Assembly: GCA_017621115.1 (NCBI GenBank)
Contig: JAGATU010000077.1
Coordinates: 1-40,090 of the forward strand
Source of the DNA: Lachnospiraceae bacterium
GTDB taxonomy: Bacteria; Bacillota_A; Clostridia; Lachnospirales; Lachnospiraceae
Reading direction: 5' to 3'
Length of the DNA stretch: 40,090 nt
A program made the position numbers and the translations under genes. This document shows, in pieces, positions 1-7,359 of the stretch (position 1 is its first letter; each line of letters opens with the position of its first letter). The notes below the pieces were generated by a model that was not told where the DNA came from, did no database searches, and saw only the letters and a list, made by a program, of their open reading frames with translations.

Positions 1-1
1 C

Positions 2-688
2 GGTATTGTATTCCTTGGTGGATATTTCCAGCATTCCGAGGATAAACTTGCTAAGATTAATGTTCCTTTTGTGTTGGCAACAGTTGGTTGTATTCCGGAA
101 AATATGAGCAGAAGCCAGTATTCTTCCCTGACGGTTGATGACGAAAAAGAAGGCTACCGTATGACAAAGCATCTGATTGAACAGGGACATAAAAAGATTG
201 CAATTCTGGCAGCAGAGATGAGTGATATGAGTGTCGGACATCTGCGATTAATGGGCTATAAGAGAGCACTTGCCAAGGCCGGTATAGCATTGGACGAAGA
301 ACTGATTTGCCCGATGGATGACAATATCGAATACTATTCCATGGAAAACGGTTATGTCGTTACCAAAAGGCTTTTGGAAAAACGTTCTGACGTGACTGCT
401 ATTTTTGCAATTTCTGATGTTCTCGCAGTCGGTGCATGCCGTGCAATTAAAGATAAGGGCATGATGATCCCAAAGGATATCGCAGTTGCGGGATATGACG
501 GAATTGATATGAGTAAGTATTATAATCCAAGTATTTCCACCATCAAACAGCCGGTGGATAATATTGCAAAAGATTCGATTAAGTTACTGTTTGATATTAT
601 TGCAAAGAAGCAGGAACATCAGCATAAAGTTTATGAGAGCGAGTTGCTTGTGAGGGAGTCAACAAGTTTTGAAAATAAGAGTAATTAA
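2..688 (+). CDS. LacI-family transcriptional regulator, C-terminal part (5' end outside window)
   Basis: The reading frame is open from base 2, so the gene starts upstream of the window and the helix-turn-helix is not visible. What remains is the periplasmic-binding-protein-like effector domain of LacI/GalR regulators. Visible family landmarks are DDEKEGYRMTKHLIEQGHKKIA, here split by eye into the DDEKEGY and HLIEQGHKKIA parts, then TAIFAISDVLAVGACRAIKD, and the closing AVAGYDGIDMSKYYNPSIST followed by IKQPVDNIAK. The tail LLVRESTSF is the usual LacI ending. It should bind a sugar or related effector and control nearby genes lying upstream of this window. The effector cannot be inferred. The next gene follows closely, so the two may be co-transcribed. 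Confidence 0.9.
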   Translation, partial: GIVFLGGYFQHSEDKLAKINVPFVLATVGCIPENMSRSQYSSLTVDDEKEGYRMTKHLIEQGHKKIAILAAEMSDMSVGHLRLMGYKRALAKAGIALDEELICPMDDNIEYYSMENGYVVTKRLLEKRSDVTAIFAISDVLAVGACRAIKDKGMMIPKDIAVAGYDGIDMSKYYNPSISTIKQPVDNIAKDSIKLLFDIIAKKQEHQHKVYESELLVRESTSFENKSN

Positions 689-713
689 GAAAAACTACGA
701 CGAGGTGATGGCA

Positions 714-1937
714 ATGCCTCGCCTTAAATACAAAAAGCCAAGACATCAGCTTAGTATACTTCGTCCGATTTTAAAAGTGGTATGTTGGGTATTACTTAAA
801 ATGACCGGATTTACCTATGAGAAAATAGGTATGGAGAAGCTTGGGAAGAAGGAACCATGTCTGGTTTTGATGAACCACTCCAGTTTTATTGATTTGGAGA
901 TTGCGGCATTTTTGATGGCAGACAGGGAATGGCATATTGTAACGACCTTGGATGGTTTTGTGGGACTTGATTGGTTGTTACCGCTGGTTGGCTGCATTCC
1001 GACCAAGAAATTTATTCACGATGTGACACTGGTGCGTGATATGCGTTATACCGTGAAGGATTTGAATGCATCCGTAATTATGTATCCGGAGGCGAGTTAC
1101 AGTTTTGACGGAACAGCAACACCATTGCCGGACAGCATCGGTAAATGTGTAAAACTTCTTGGCGTGCCGGTTGTAATGATTAAGACAGAAGGTGCTTTTT
1201 TGCGCCAGCCTTTGTATAACTGTCTGAAACTGCGTAAGACAAAGGTTTTTGCGACGATGGAATATCTGCTTTCGCCGGATGAGATTAAAGAAAAGTCGGC
1301 AGAAGAACTGAATGCAGTAATCAATAAACAATTTGATTTCGATAATTTCAGGACACAACAGGAAAAGGGAATCCTGATTAAAGAAAAGTATCGTGCCGAA
1401 GGTTTGCATAGGGTACTTTACAAGTGTCCGCATTGTATGTCAGAAGGCAGGACTGTGGGAGAAGGGACCACACTTACCTGTAAGGAATGCGGTACGGTGT
1501 ACGAACTGACCGAGAACGGTTTTCTGAAATGCCTGACGGGGGATACCAGGATTAATCATATCCCGGACTGGTACAAATGGGAGCGCGAGTGTGTCTGGAA
1601 AGAACTTGTGGAGAATACATATCTTTTGGATATTGATGTGGATATCTATATGCTTGTAAATACCAAGTGTGTGTATCGCGTAGGCGAAGGACATTTGATA
1701 CATAATACGGATGGTTTTACACTGACCGGCTGTGACGGACAGATAGATTATCATCTCAAACCACAACAGTCATACAGTATTTATTCCGATTTTTACTGGT
1801 ACGAAATCGGGGATATGATTAGTATCGGTGACGAGAAAATCCAGTACTACTGCTTCCCGAAGAATCAGGAAAATGTCGTGGCTAAGACCAGACTGGCTGC
1901 GGAAGAGTTGTATAAGATGAAACGTGTGGCAAGGTAG
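714..1937 (+). CDS. PlsC-like 1-acyl-glycerol-3-phosphate acyltransferase with C-terminal zinc ribbon
   Basis: The N-terminal half is a lysophospholipid acyltransferase domain. The catalytic NHxxxxD box is NHSSFID (Asn54-Asp60 from this start), and YPEASYSFDG stands where the family usually has an FPEG-type glycerol-phosphate-binding motif. Such enzymes move an acyl chain onto the sn-2 position of lysophosphatidate at the membrane. After the acyltransferase come two CxxC pairs (Cys238/241 and Cys256/259) forming a zinc ribbon, and then about 140 residues I do not recognise. The ATG at 714 is preferred because GAGGTG lies six bases upstream; the same frame opens earlier at a TTG (669) and ATG (708), but these have worse spacing and overlap the regulator gene. 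The acyl substrate is not known, and the fusion suggests a subfamily distinct from housekeeping PlsC. Confidence 0.82.
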   Translation: MPRLKYKKPRHQLSILRPILKVVCWVLLKMTGFTYEKIGMEKLGKKEPCLVLMNHSSFIDLEIAAFLMADREWHIVTTLDGFVGLDWLLPLVGCIPTKKFIHDVTLVRDMRYTVKDLNASVIMYPEASYSFDGTATPLPDSIGKCVKLLGVPVVMIKTEGAFLRQPLYNCLKLRKTKVFATMEYLLSPDEIKEKSAEELNAVINKQFDFDNFRTQQEKGILIKEKYRAEGLHRVLYKCPHCMSEGRTVGEGTTLTCKECGTVYELTENGFLKCLTGDTRINHIPDWYKWERECVWKELVENTYLLDIDVDIYMLVNTKCVYRVGEGHLIHNTDGFTLTGCDGQIDYHLKPQQSYSIYSDFYWYEIGDMISIGDEKIQYYCFPKNQENVVAKTRLAAEELYKMKRVAR

Positions 1938-1965
1938 GGTAAGAAGGTAAGTTGAATGGAAAAAT

Positions 1966-1994
1966 TTGACAGGATTAATGTTTATTGATATTAT
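1966..1994 (+). promoter_or_regulatory. sigma-A promoter of the mntP riboswitch transcript
   Basis: TTGACA (1966-1971), a 17-base spacer and TATTAT (1989-1994) form a near-consensus vegetative promoter. The expected start point is about 2001, just before the riboswitch. The -10 box lies inside a perfect 10-bp inverted repeat, listed separately. Confidence 0.8.
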
Positions 1995-2006
1995 ATTATC
2001 AATAAA
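1981..2006. repeat. 10-bp inverted repeat over the mntP -10 box, candidate operator
   Basis: TTTATTGATA (1981-1990) and TATCAATAAA (1997-2006) are perfect reverse complements separated by TTATAT. The repeat covers the -10 element, the position expected for a repressor operator. The AT-rich TTGATA/TATCAA arms recall Fur-family boxes, but the 16-base core TGATATTATATTATCA is one base longer than a 7-1-7 Fur box, so the binding protein is not identified. Confidence 0.5.
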
Positions 2007-2008
2007 TC

Positions 2009-2100
2009 CCATGAGGGAGTAGCGAGCGATATATGTATATCGTAGCAAGTCAACATACTGGCCTTTTGGTCTGGCTTGTTTTAAATTGCGAGACTCATGT
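2009..2100 (+). ncRNA. yybP-ykoY (manganese) riboswitch aptamer
   Basis: The conserved core of the yybP-ykoY class is visible: a 5' strand GGGAGTAGC (from about 2014) and a 3' strand GCGAGACTCAT (2088-2098). P1 can form between ATGAG (2011-2015) and CTCAT (2094-2098). This class binds Mn2+ and commonly controls MntP-type exporters; here mntP is the next gene. Downstream sequences offer mutually exclusive antiterminator and terminator folds, which fits a switch turned on by Mn2+. Confidence 0.88.
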
Positions 2101-2140
2101 ATAGGTAAACTATGCATGGAGTCTGTATATTTTGATTGAT

Positions 2141-2177
2141 ACCCAAGTATAGTTTTATGACTGTACTTGGGTTTTTT
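2141..2177 (+). terminator. riboswitch-controlled intrinsic terminator before mntP
   Basis: ACCCAAGTATAG (2141-2152) pairs with CTGTACTTGGGT (2161-2172) in a 12-bp stem with one G-U pair and an 8-base loop, followed by six T. The segment CCAAGTATAG in its left arm can instead pair with CTATGCATGG (2110-2119), an antiterminator. Confidence 0.85.
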
Positions 2178-2209
2178 AATTCTTCATAGGAAATCAGGAG
2201 GAGTTTGTA

Positions 2210-2791
2210 ATGGACTTGGACATTTCGTTTTTTTGTACCGCTATCATGCTGGGGGTAGGCTTAGCGATGGATGCCTTTTCCGTATCGCTTGCCAATGGAC
2301 TGAATGAACCGTGCATGAAAAGAAGAAGGATGTGTGGTGTGGCAGGAATTTTTGCTGCGTTTCAGTTTGCGATGCCGATGATTGGGTGGATATGTGTTTC
2401 GACTGTTGCCTGTATGTTTGCGGCGTTTGAAAAATGCATTCCTTGGATAGCCTTTATCCTACTTGGCTATATCGGCGGAAAGATGCTGTATGAAGGAATA
2501 AAGGGCGAAGAAACGGAAGAATGTGTTGCGGTTGGAGTGAAAGCCTTATTGGTACAGGGCGTTGCAACATCGATTGATGCGCTTTCGGTAGGTTTTACGA
2601 TTGCCGACTATAATTGGCTAGAAGCATTACTTGCCTGTCTGTTGATTGGTGTTGTGACGTTTTTCATTTGTTATGCCGGACTCGGTATCGGAAAAAAAGC
2701 AGGAACCAAACTTGCAGGCAAAGCCGGAATTCTGGGTGGCGTAATTTTGATTGTGATTGGGTTGAAAATTCTTATTGGTAGTTTTGTGTAA
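2210..2791 (+). CDS. mntP: manganese efflux pump MntP
   Basis: A 193-residue, very hydrophobic protein of the MntP (formerly DUF204) family, which exports Mn2+ across the cytoplasmic membrane and protects against manganese excess. The internal duplication typical of the family is visible: GLAMDAFSVSLANG near residue 20 and GVATSIDALSVGFTI near residue 118, each with the membrane-embedded Asp thought to bind the metal. About six transmembrane helices are expected. The length is normal. AGGAGG lies just before the ATG. The preceding yybP-ykoY riboswitch and terminator make the assignment strong, since this RNA class is a frequent regulator of mntP. The gene has its own promoter and may read into the membrane-protein genes that follow 20 bases later. 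Confidence 0.95.
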   Translation: MDLDISFFCTAIMLGVGLAMDAFSVSLANGLNEPCMKRRRMCGVAGIFAAFQFAMPMIGWICVSTVACMFAAFEKCIPWIAFILLGYIGGKMLYEGIKGEETEECVAVGVKALLVQGVATSIDALSVGFTIADYNWLEALLACLLIGVVTFFICYAGLGIGKKAGTKLAGKAGILGGVILIVIGLKILIGSFV

Positions 2792-2811
2792 GAGTACAAG
2801 GGAGGAAAAGT

Positions 2812-3291
2812 ATGTTGATTTTAATTGAAAGCTTGGCGATGTGTTTTATTTTATTGATTATTTGCGTGGTAGGGATTGCAAATGGTCCTGTGGGTTCCGT
2901 GTATTTCTATGAACCGGAAATGCAGGAGAGAGTTGTGGAACTGGGACTGACAACAAAGGAGAAAATCAAGAAAGGCTATGCGATTGCAGGTGTCTGTTTA
3001 TTTGTTCCGATTTTGTTTTTTGTTCCTGCAATGGTTTATTGCATCAATGGGGCAAGAGGGTTCTTCGACATTTTTGTGCAGATAACGATAATTTTGTTAA
3101 TTGTAGGGTTGTTTGACCGAATCTTTATAGACTGGTACTGGGTAGGAAAAACAAAAGCATGGTTTATTCCGGGAACAGAGGATTTAATGCCGTATATTCC
3201 GAAAAAGACTCTAATTGGGAAATGGGTAGGAACACTTGTTGGCTATCCGATTGTTGCGGCGATTCAGGCGGCGGTGCTGATGTTGTTTTAG
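2812..3291 (+). CDS. membrane protein of unknown function, paralog of the gene at 3925
   Basis: A 159-residue protein with about four hydrophobic segments (near residues 1-23, 56-80, 86-105 and 135-159). I do not recognise a named family. It is clearly related to the protein at 3925-4416: both start with an ILIE-type hydrophobic stretch, share a YxP...RVxxL segment, a GxRGFxDxF segment, an aspartate-tryptophan pair and the conserved IPGTED motif, and end in a hydrophobic C-terminal helix. The two copies flank an ATC-hydrolase-family gene, suggesting one functional cassette. A GGAGG ribosome binding site precedes the ATG. No function is proposed beyond membrane localisation. Confidence 0.72.
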   Translation: MLILIESLAMCFILLIICVVGIANGPVGSVYFYEPEMQERVVELGLTTKEKIKKGYAIAGVCLFVPILFFVPAMVYCINGARGFFDIFVQITIILLIVGLFDRIFIDWYWVGKTKAWFIPGTEDLMPYIPKKTLIGKWVGTLVGYPIVAAIQAAVLMLF

Positions 3292-3328
3292 TGGCAGATA
3301 GAAGAAAAGTTGTGTAGGGGATTACGAT

Positions 3329-3916
3329 ATGAATAAATTAGGATTTATCAAAAAACAATTAGTAAAGTTATACGGAAAAGAAAAAACAGATGTCATTGTT
3401 GATTTGGCACAGAAGCATTATCAGGAATGTACAGTACTTTGTAAGGATGCTTCGAAGGGCGAACGGACACATTTGGAAGATACGATTTTGCCGACTACGG
3501 CAGTGTATAAAGCACTTTTGGAAGTGGACAATGAGAATGCTCTAAAATATACGAATGATATAATCATTAATCTTTGTGAGATGGGTGGAAGTATATTGAA
3601 TAAAATACTGAAAGTTCCCGGCATGCCATCTGTTTTCATGAAAGTGTTGCCTAAAATGGCAGTGAAACTGTTTGGCAGAGAGTGTGGATTTGACTATATT
3701 AATTTTGAGGCGAGTAGTGATATGATGCAAATGGACATGACCATGTGTCCTTATGTAAAATATGCGAAACGTTTTCAAGTTGACGAACTGATGCCGGTTT
3801 TTTGTAACAGTGATTTTGCGACATATGGTAATTTGGATAAGATTACGTTTAGAAGAACAAAAACACTTGGAACAGGCGGAAGTAAATGTGATTTTAAATT
3901 TGTGAGAAACGAATAG
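3329..3916 (+). CDS. L-2-amino-thiazoline-4-carboxylate (ATC) hydrolase family protein
   Basis: The C-terminal third carries the signature of the ATC hydrolase family: CPYVKYAKRF, then PVFCNSDFATYGNL, then FRRTKTLGTGGSKCDFKF. The founding enzyme of this family opens the thiazoline ring of ATC on the way to L-cysteine in Pseudomonas. Many clostridial relatives have no demonstrated activity, so the substrate here is open. The protein is 195 residues, soluble in appearance, with a predicted helical N-terminal half. It lies between two homologous small membrane proteins with short gaps, which makes a membrane-associated complex or shared substrate plausible. The start has only a weak upstream purine tract (GTAGGGG, 3314-3320). 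Confidence 0.8.
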   Translation: MNKLGFIKKQLVKLYGKEKTDVIVDLAQKHYQECTVLCKDASKGERTHLEDTILPTTAVYKALLEVDNENALKYTNDIIINLCEMGGSILNKILKVPGMPSVFMKVLPKMAVKLFGRECGFDYINFEASSDMMQMDMTMCPYVKYAKRFQVDELMPVFCNSDFATYGNLDKITFRRTKTLGTGGSKCDFKFVRNE

Positions 3917-3924
3917 GCAGGTGG

Positions 3925-4416
3925 ATGAGAATGATTTTACTAATCGAATGTGTTATATTATGTATAGTATTCACACTCATAATCATGCCGGCGCAGTACA
4001 AAGACCCGATGGTTATGATTATGTCATACCCACCGAATGTGATTAAGCGAGTAGAGCAGTTACCGCAGTATAAAGGGTGTATTAAGGAAAGAAAAAAGAA
4101 GCACACCAGTAAAAAAATATTTGGGGTATTCTTTTTTGCAGTAGTATTGGCTATCGTGGCGTATCTCTCGGGGTGCAGAGGTTTTGCGGATACTTTTTTT
4201 CATGTATTCATTCTTTTTGTGGCGGTAAATCTGTACGATATGTTGGTACTGGACTGGGGGGTTTTCTGCCATAGTCAGAAACTCAGGATACCCGGAACGG
4301 AAGACATGGATGAGGATTACAAAGATTATTTGTTTCATGCCAAGGGTGCACTGAAGGGGATTGGAATCGGTGTGGTGGTAGCACTGCTGGCGGCCGGAAT
4401 AATCGTATTATTCTAA
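3925..4416 (+). CDS. membrane protein of unknown function, paralog of the gene at 2812
   Basis: A 163-residue membrane protein, homologous along its length to the protein at 2812-3291. The shared motifs are YPPNVIKRVEQL against YEPEMQERVVEL, GCRGFADTF against GARGFFDIF, a conserved LDW/IDW, and RIPGTED against FIPGTED. There is an N-terminal hydrophobic segment, a basic stretch (KERKKKHTSKK near residues 53-63), two central helices and a hydrophobic C-terminus. The gene starts nine bases after the ATC-hydrolase-like gene, so the three genes 2812-4416 are probably one transcript. The AGGTGG at 3918-3923 is close to the ATG. Function unknown. Confidence 0.72.
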   Translation: MRMILLIECVILCIVFTLIIMPAQYKDPMVMIMSYPPNVIKRVEQLPQYKGCIKERKKKHTSKKIFGVFFFAVVLAIVAYLSGCRGFADTFFHVFILFVAVNLYDMLVLDWGVFCHSQKLRIPGTEDMDEDYKDYLFHAKGALKGIGIGVVVALLAAGIIVLF

Positions 4417-4441
4417 AGCGGAAGATTAACGGGGAATTCTA

Positions 4442-5500
4442 ATGAAGAAAAGGATAATAAAGTTTATTAAAAGAATAGCAATAGTATTATTGATTATTAT
4501 AGTTGCATTTTTTGTAATTAGGGCAATCGGAAAAGGAATTTACAATCGGACACCGGATGGTGGTATCAATGAATCCATGTATGTTGACATTAATGGTACG
4601 AAACAGTGGATTAACATTTACGGAGAGGATGTGAATAATCCTGTTTTGCTGTACTTGCATGGCGGTCCGGGGTCTGCAACAAGTCACCTGGACTATGCGA
4701 TTACAAGAAAATGGGCAGATGTATATACTGTGGTAACATGGGATCAGCGTAATTGTGGAAAAAGTTATGATGCAAAACAAAATGATATCGTGTTGACAAA
4801 AGAATTATTTTTGACGGATGGAAAAGAATTAACTGAGTTTGTTCTTGATTACTTATCCAAAGATAAAATTACGCTTCTGGGACATTCATGGGGCTCCATA
4901 TATGGAGCAAATTTGGTACTGGAACATCCGGAATACTTCGAGTGTTTTATCGGAACAGGACAGCTTGTTGATATGGGCGAAAATGAAGAGGCCTTTAAGC
5001 AGGAGGCTGTTTTGTGGGCAAAAGGTGATGAGGAGACCTTAGCGCTTGTGAATCAATTAACGCCTGAACTTATGACGAAGGAACATATCATTGCCAGAAA
5101 TACAATTATGCAAAAGTATGGTTATGACATGATGGTAAACGGTTCTGATTACAATTTGGTTACAACCCTGATATTTAATCCGAACTATTCATTAATGGAT
5201 TGGATAAAGTATTTGAAGAGCGATATGGGGGTATATTGGGATTTCTTTGCATCCGAAGAATTTACTTCTTTTTCTTTGTCCGGCAGAACGGATTATGAAG
5301 TGCCTTTTTATAATATAAACGGAGATAGGGATTATCAAACAAATTATCAATTGGCGCAGGAATATTTCGAAGAAGTAAATGCTCCATATAAGCAGTTGTT
5401 TATGATGGAAAATATGACACATGGTTTGTTGGAATCCGATTCAGAAGGATTTTCAAAGATTGTTCATCAGATTGCGGAAACAGAAAGAGAGAGAAAATGA
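4442..5500 (+). CDS. membrane-anchored alpha/beta hydrolase, proline iminopeptidase-like
   Basis: Residues 9-26 form a hydrophobic anchor after a basic start, so the enzyme probably sits on the outer face of the membrane. The rest is an alpha/beta hydrolase with the HGGPG oxyanion motif (His73-Gly77) and nucleophile elbow GHSWG (Ser149), as in proline iminopeptidase-like serine peptidases. The DRDYQ region near residue 298 and MTHGL near residue 322 supply the likely acid and histidine. At 352 residues it is slightly long because of the anchor. The substrate is unknown; small peptides or esters are possible. The gene is visibly AT-rich compared with the housekeeping genes in the window. Its TGA stop overlaps the ATG of a 19-codon remnant. 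Confidence 0.82.
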   Translation: MKKRIIKFIKRIAIVLLIIIVAFFVIRAIGKGIYNRTPDGGINESMYVDINGTKQWINIYGEDVNNPVLLYLHGGPGSATSHLDYAITRKWADVYTVVTWDQRNCGKSYDAKQNDIVLTKELFLTDGKELTEFVLDYLSKDKITLLGHSWGSIYGANLVLEHPEYFECFIGTGQLVDMGENEEAFKQEAVLWAKGDEETLALVNQLTPELMTKEHIIARNTIMQKYGYDMMVNGSDYNLVTTLIFNPNYSLMDWIKYLKSDMGVYWDFFASEEFTSFSLSGRTDYEVPFYNINGDRDYQTNYQLAQEYFEEVNAPYKQLFMMENMTHGLLESDSEGFSKIVHQIAETERERK

Positions 5501-5556
5501 TTAAGGCAGTATTTATAGACTTGTTGGAAGTGTTTGATACTGAGTATTTCGAATAG
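5497..5556 (+). pseudogene. 19-codon remnant resembling the N-terminus of a HAD-family hydrolase
   Basis: A short frame starts inside the stop of the preceding gene (ATGA overlap) and reads MIKAVFIDLLEVFDTEYFE before a stop. The first eight residues, MIKAVFID, match the usual start of HAD phosphatases, ending at the position of the nucleophilic Asp. The rest does not continue the family motif. The simplest reading is an internal deletion joining the head of a HAD gene to a few C-terminal codons. It could also be chance. Confidence 0.3.
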
Positions 5557-5581
5557 TGAAATTTACAGTGAGGTAATTGCA

Positions 5582-6253
5582 ATGAAAAAACAAGCGGTTT
5601 CATATATTGCAAGAGTTCTTGTGCAAAAGATAATAGGTTTTTTATTGTATATGATTGGTGCGAGATTTATACTGACCCATGCAGGAATTATCTACTTTAT
5701 TTATCTTTTTTCGGCAACAATTATAATTTCTTTGGTTTTGTTCAAATCTAATGAAGAAACTCTTGCACATAGAGGCAAAACGGATACGGATTCACCGGTA
5801 TGGGATAAAGTGCTATTAACATTATTTTGGATATTGAATTATTATGTTGTTTATTGGCTTGCCGGAGTGTCTGAAGCAGAAGAACATCTTACTATTGTAT
5901 ATTGGTGTGGTATTATAATAACTCTTTTTGCAGCATGGTTTTCTACAAAAGCAACTTTGGAAAATACTTTTTTAGAATCTACAGCAAGAATACAAAGTGA
6001 TAGAAAACAGACAGTCTGTATGACAGGACCGTATAGAATTGTGCGACACCCTGCGTATAGTGGATTGATATTGAATTGTATTGGATTATGTATGATATTT
6101 CCTTATTTGAGTGTTTGGGTATGTATGGTGATTACCAGTTTGATTATTTTTGTAAGGACTGCATTAGAAGATAAGATGCTTAAAGAGGGTTTGGATGGAT
6201 ATCTTGAATATTCCGATAGAACAAAATATAGATTGATTCCGTTTATTTGGTAA
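5582..6253 (+). CDS. isoprenylcysteine carboxyl methyltransferase (ICMT)-like membrane methyltransferase
   Basis: A 223-residue multi-spanning membrane protein. Its C-terminal part has the ICMT/PEMT signature: GPYRIVRHPAYSGLI near residue 155, then two hydrophobic stretches, then ALEDKMLKEGLDGYLEYSDR, with the RHPxYxG and ED/E...Y pattern that binds S-adenosylmethionine in this superfamily. Bacterial members methylate small membrane-associated substrates; the target here is unknown. The ATG at 5582 is chosen because GTGAGG (5568-5573) sits eight bases before it; the same frame opens upstream at 5534 inside the HAD-like remnant without a good ribosome binding site. The DNA is AT-rich like the hydrolase gene before it. 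Confidence 0.8.
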   Translation: MKKQAVSYIARVLVQKIIGFLLYMIGARFILTHAGIIYFIYLFSATIIISLVLFKSNEETLAHRGKTDTDSPVWDKVLLTLFWILNYYVVYWLAGVSEAEEHLTIVYWCGIIITLFAAWFSTKATLENTFLESTARIQSDRKQTVCMTGPYRIVRHPAYSGLILNCIGLCMIFPYLSVWVCMVITSLIIFVRTALEDKMLKEGLDGYLEYSDRTKYRLIPFIW

Positions 6254-6317
6254 CAGAAAGAAGATTTTGAAACGACAGAACTACCAAGAAAGGATACCTG
6301 TTATGGAAGGAAGAATA

Positions 6318-6662
6318 ATGGCTTTTATCATTTGGGCAATAGTGGGTGCATTGTTTATTGTAATGGGCATCTATATTTCATATTCCAATAAAGCAAAACC
6401 GTTCGGCTTTTGGGCAAATGCCGAAGTGGCCCCGGTACAGGATGTAAAAGGATATAACCGGGCTTTGGGAACATTGTGGTGTGCGTATGGGATTCTGTTT
6501 ACTTTAATTGGAGCGCCTTTATTAGATGGGCAGAATTCCGGATTGATTATTTTATCCATTTTAGGTGTAATGCTTATTAGCATTGCGGCCATGGTAATGT
6601 ATGTGGTAGGTATTGAACCGAAATACAGAAATAATTATTCATTTATAGACACCTCTGTCTAA
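6318..6662 (+). CDS. small three-helix membrane protein of unknown function
   Basis: A protein of about 114 residues with three hydrophobic helices: residues 1-18, 52-70 and 76-98. The loop after helix 1 has the aromatic segment KPFGFWANAE, then VKGYNRALGTLWCAYG, a pattern that recalls DUF3784-type proteins near XRE regulators in Firmicutes; that comparison is from memory and weak. The start at ATG 6318 has GGAAGGA (6306-6312) upstream at good spacing; the ATG at 6303 is an alternative with AGAAAGGA before it. It lies upstream of a membrane-tethered XRE regulator and may be its partner. Confidence 0.6.
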   Translation: MAFIIWAIVGALFIVMGIYISYSNKAKPFGFWANAEVAPVQDVKGYNRALGTLWCAYGILFTLIGAPLLDGQNSGLIILSILGVMLISIAAMVMYVVGIEPKYRNNYSFIDTSV

Positions 6663-6705
6663 TTTGCAAAAACGGCATTTTCTCGCTTTGTGTCGTGTTG
6701 CAAAT
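6662..6705. repeat. 8-bp inverted repeat in front of the XRE gene
   Basis: ATTTGCAA (6662-6669) and TTGCAAAT (6698-6705) are perfect reverse complements 28 bases apart, between the small membrane protein and the XRE regulator. They could be operator half-sites for the regulator. There is no T-run, so it is not a terminator. Confidence 0.3.
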
Positions 6706-6748
6706 GAGGGTATCAGAATAGTCTGTTGATGAAAGGAGGAAGCAAGAC

Positions 6749-7351
6749 GTGGATCAAAAAAAGATTGGAAGTTTTTTAAAAGAACTTCGCAAAGAAAAAG
6801 GAATCACACAGGAAGAATTTGCTGAAAAACTGAATGTGTCCGGAAGAACTGTATCGCGATGGGAAACCGGAAGTAATATGCCGGATATCAGTTTACTTAT
6901 TGAGATTGCAGAATTTTTTGATGTCAGTATTCCGGAAATCATCAATGGAGAGAGGAAAAGCGAGAGTATGAATGAAGAAGTAAAAGAAGTGGCCGATAAA
7001 TTATCGGATTATGCAAATGCAGAAAAAGAAAAACTTATTAAAAACATAAGAAGTGAAAGCATCATAGGTACGATAGCAATCGTTGTATACGGCGTACTGG
7101 AAGTTTCGGGGGCAATGGAACGTAGTGCAGTATTTGAAACAATTGCTTCCTATTGTCAGGCACTGGCTATGGTTACGGTACTTATGATTATGGCATATAC
7201 CAGCGGACTGATGTATAAATTGGAGAGAAGAAAAAATACTACCCCACTTGCAAAACTACCGAAAGTAGTGCAAATGATGATTGCGCTGGTTGTGGCATTT
7301 TGCGGTGCCGCAATACTGAAATTGTTTTTGACAAATGTGCTTGGCTGGTAA
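6749..7351 (+). CDS. membrane-tethered XRE-family transcriptional regulator
   Basis: Residues 5-62 are a Cro/C1-type helix-turn-helix: IGSFLKELRKEKGITQEEFA, then LNVSGRTVSRWETG and the IAEFFDVSIPEII closing segment. A polar linker follows, and then three hydrophobic helices near residues 106-122, 129-152 and 169-192. The DNA-binding domain is therefore held at the inner face of the membrane, and the helices probably sense a membrane or envelope signal. The start is a GTG; a strong AAAGGAGG (6732-6739) precedes it by nine bases. The signal and targets are not visible; autoregulation and control of the membrane protein at 6318 are reasonable guesses. Confidence 0.85.
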   Translation: MDQKKIGSFLKELRKEKGITQEEFAEKLNVSGRTVSRWETGSNMPDISLLIEIAEFFDVSIPEIINGERKSESMNEEVKEVADKLSDYANAEKEKLIKNIRSESIIGTIAIVVYGVLEVSGAMERSAVFETIASYCQALAMVTVLMIMAYTSGLMYKLERRKNTTPLAKLPKVVQMMIALVVAFCGAAILKLFLTNVLGW

Positions 7352-7359
7352 GAAACACG

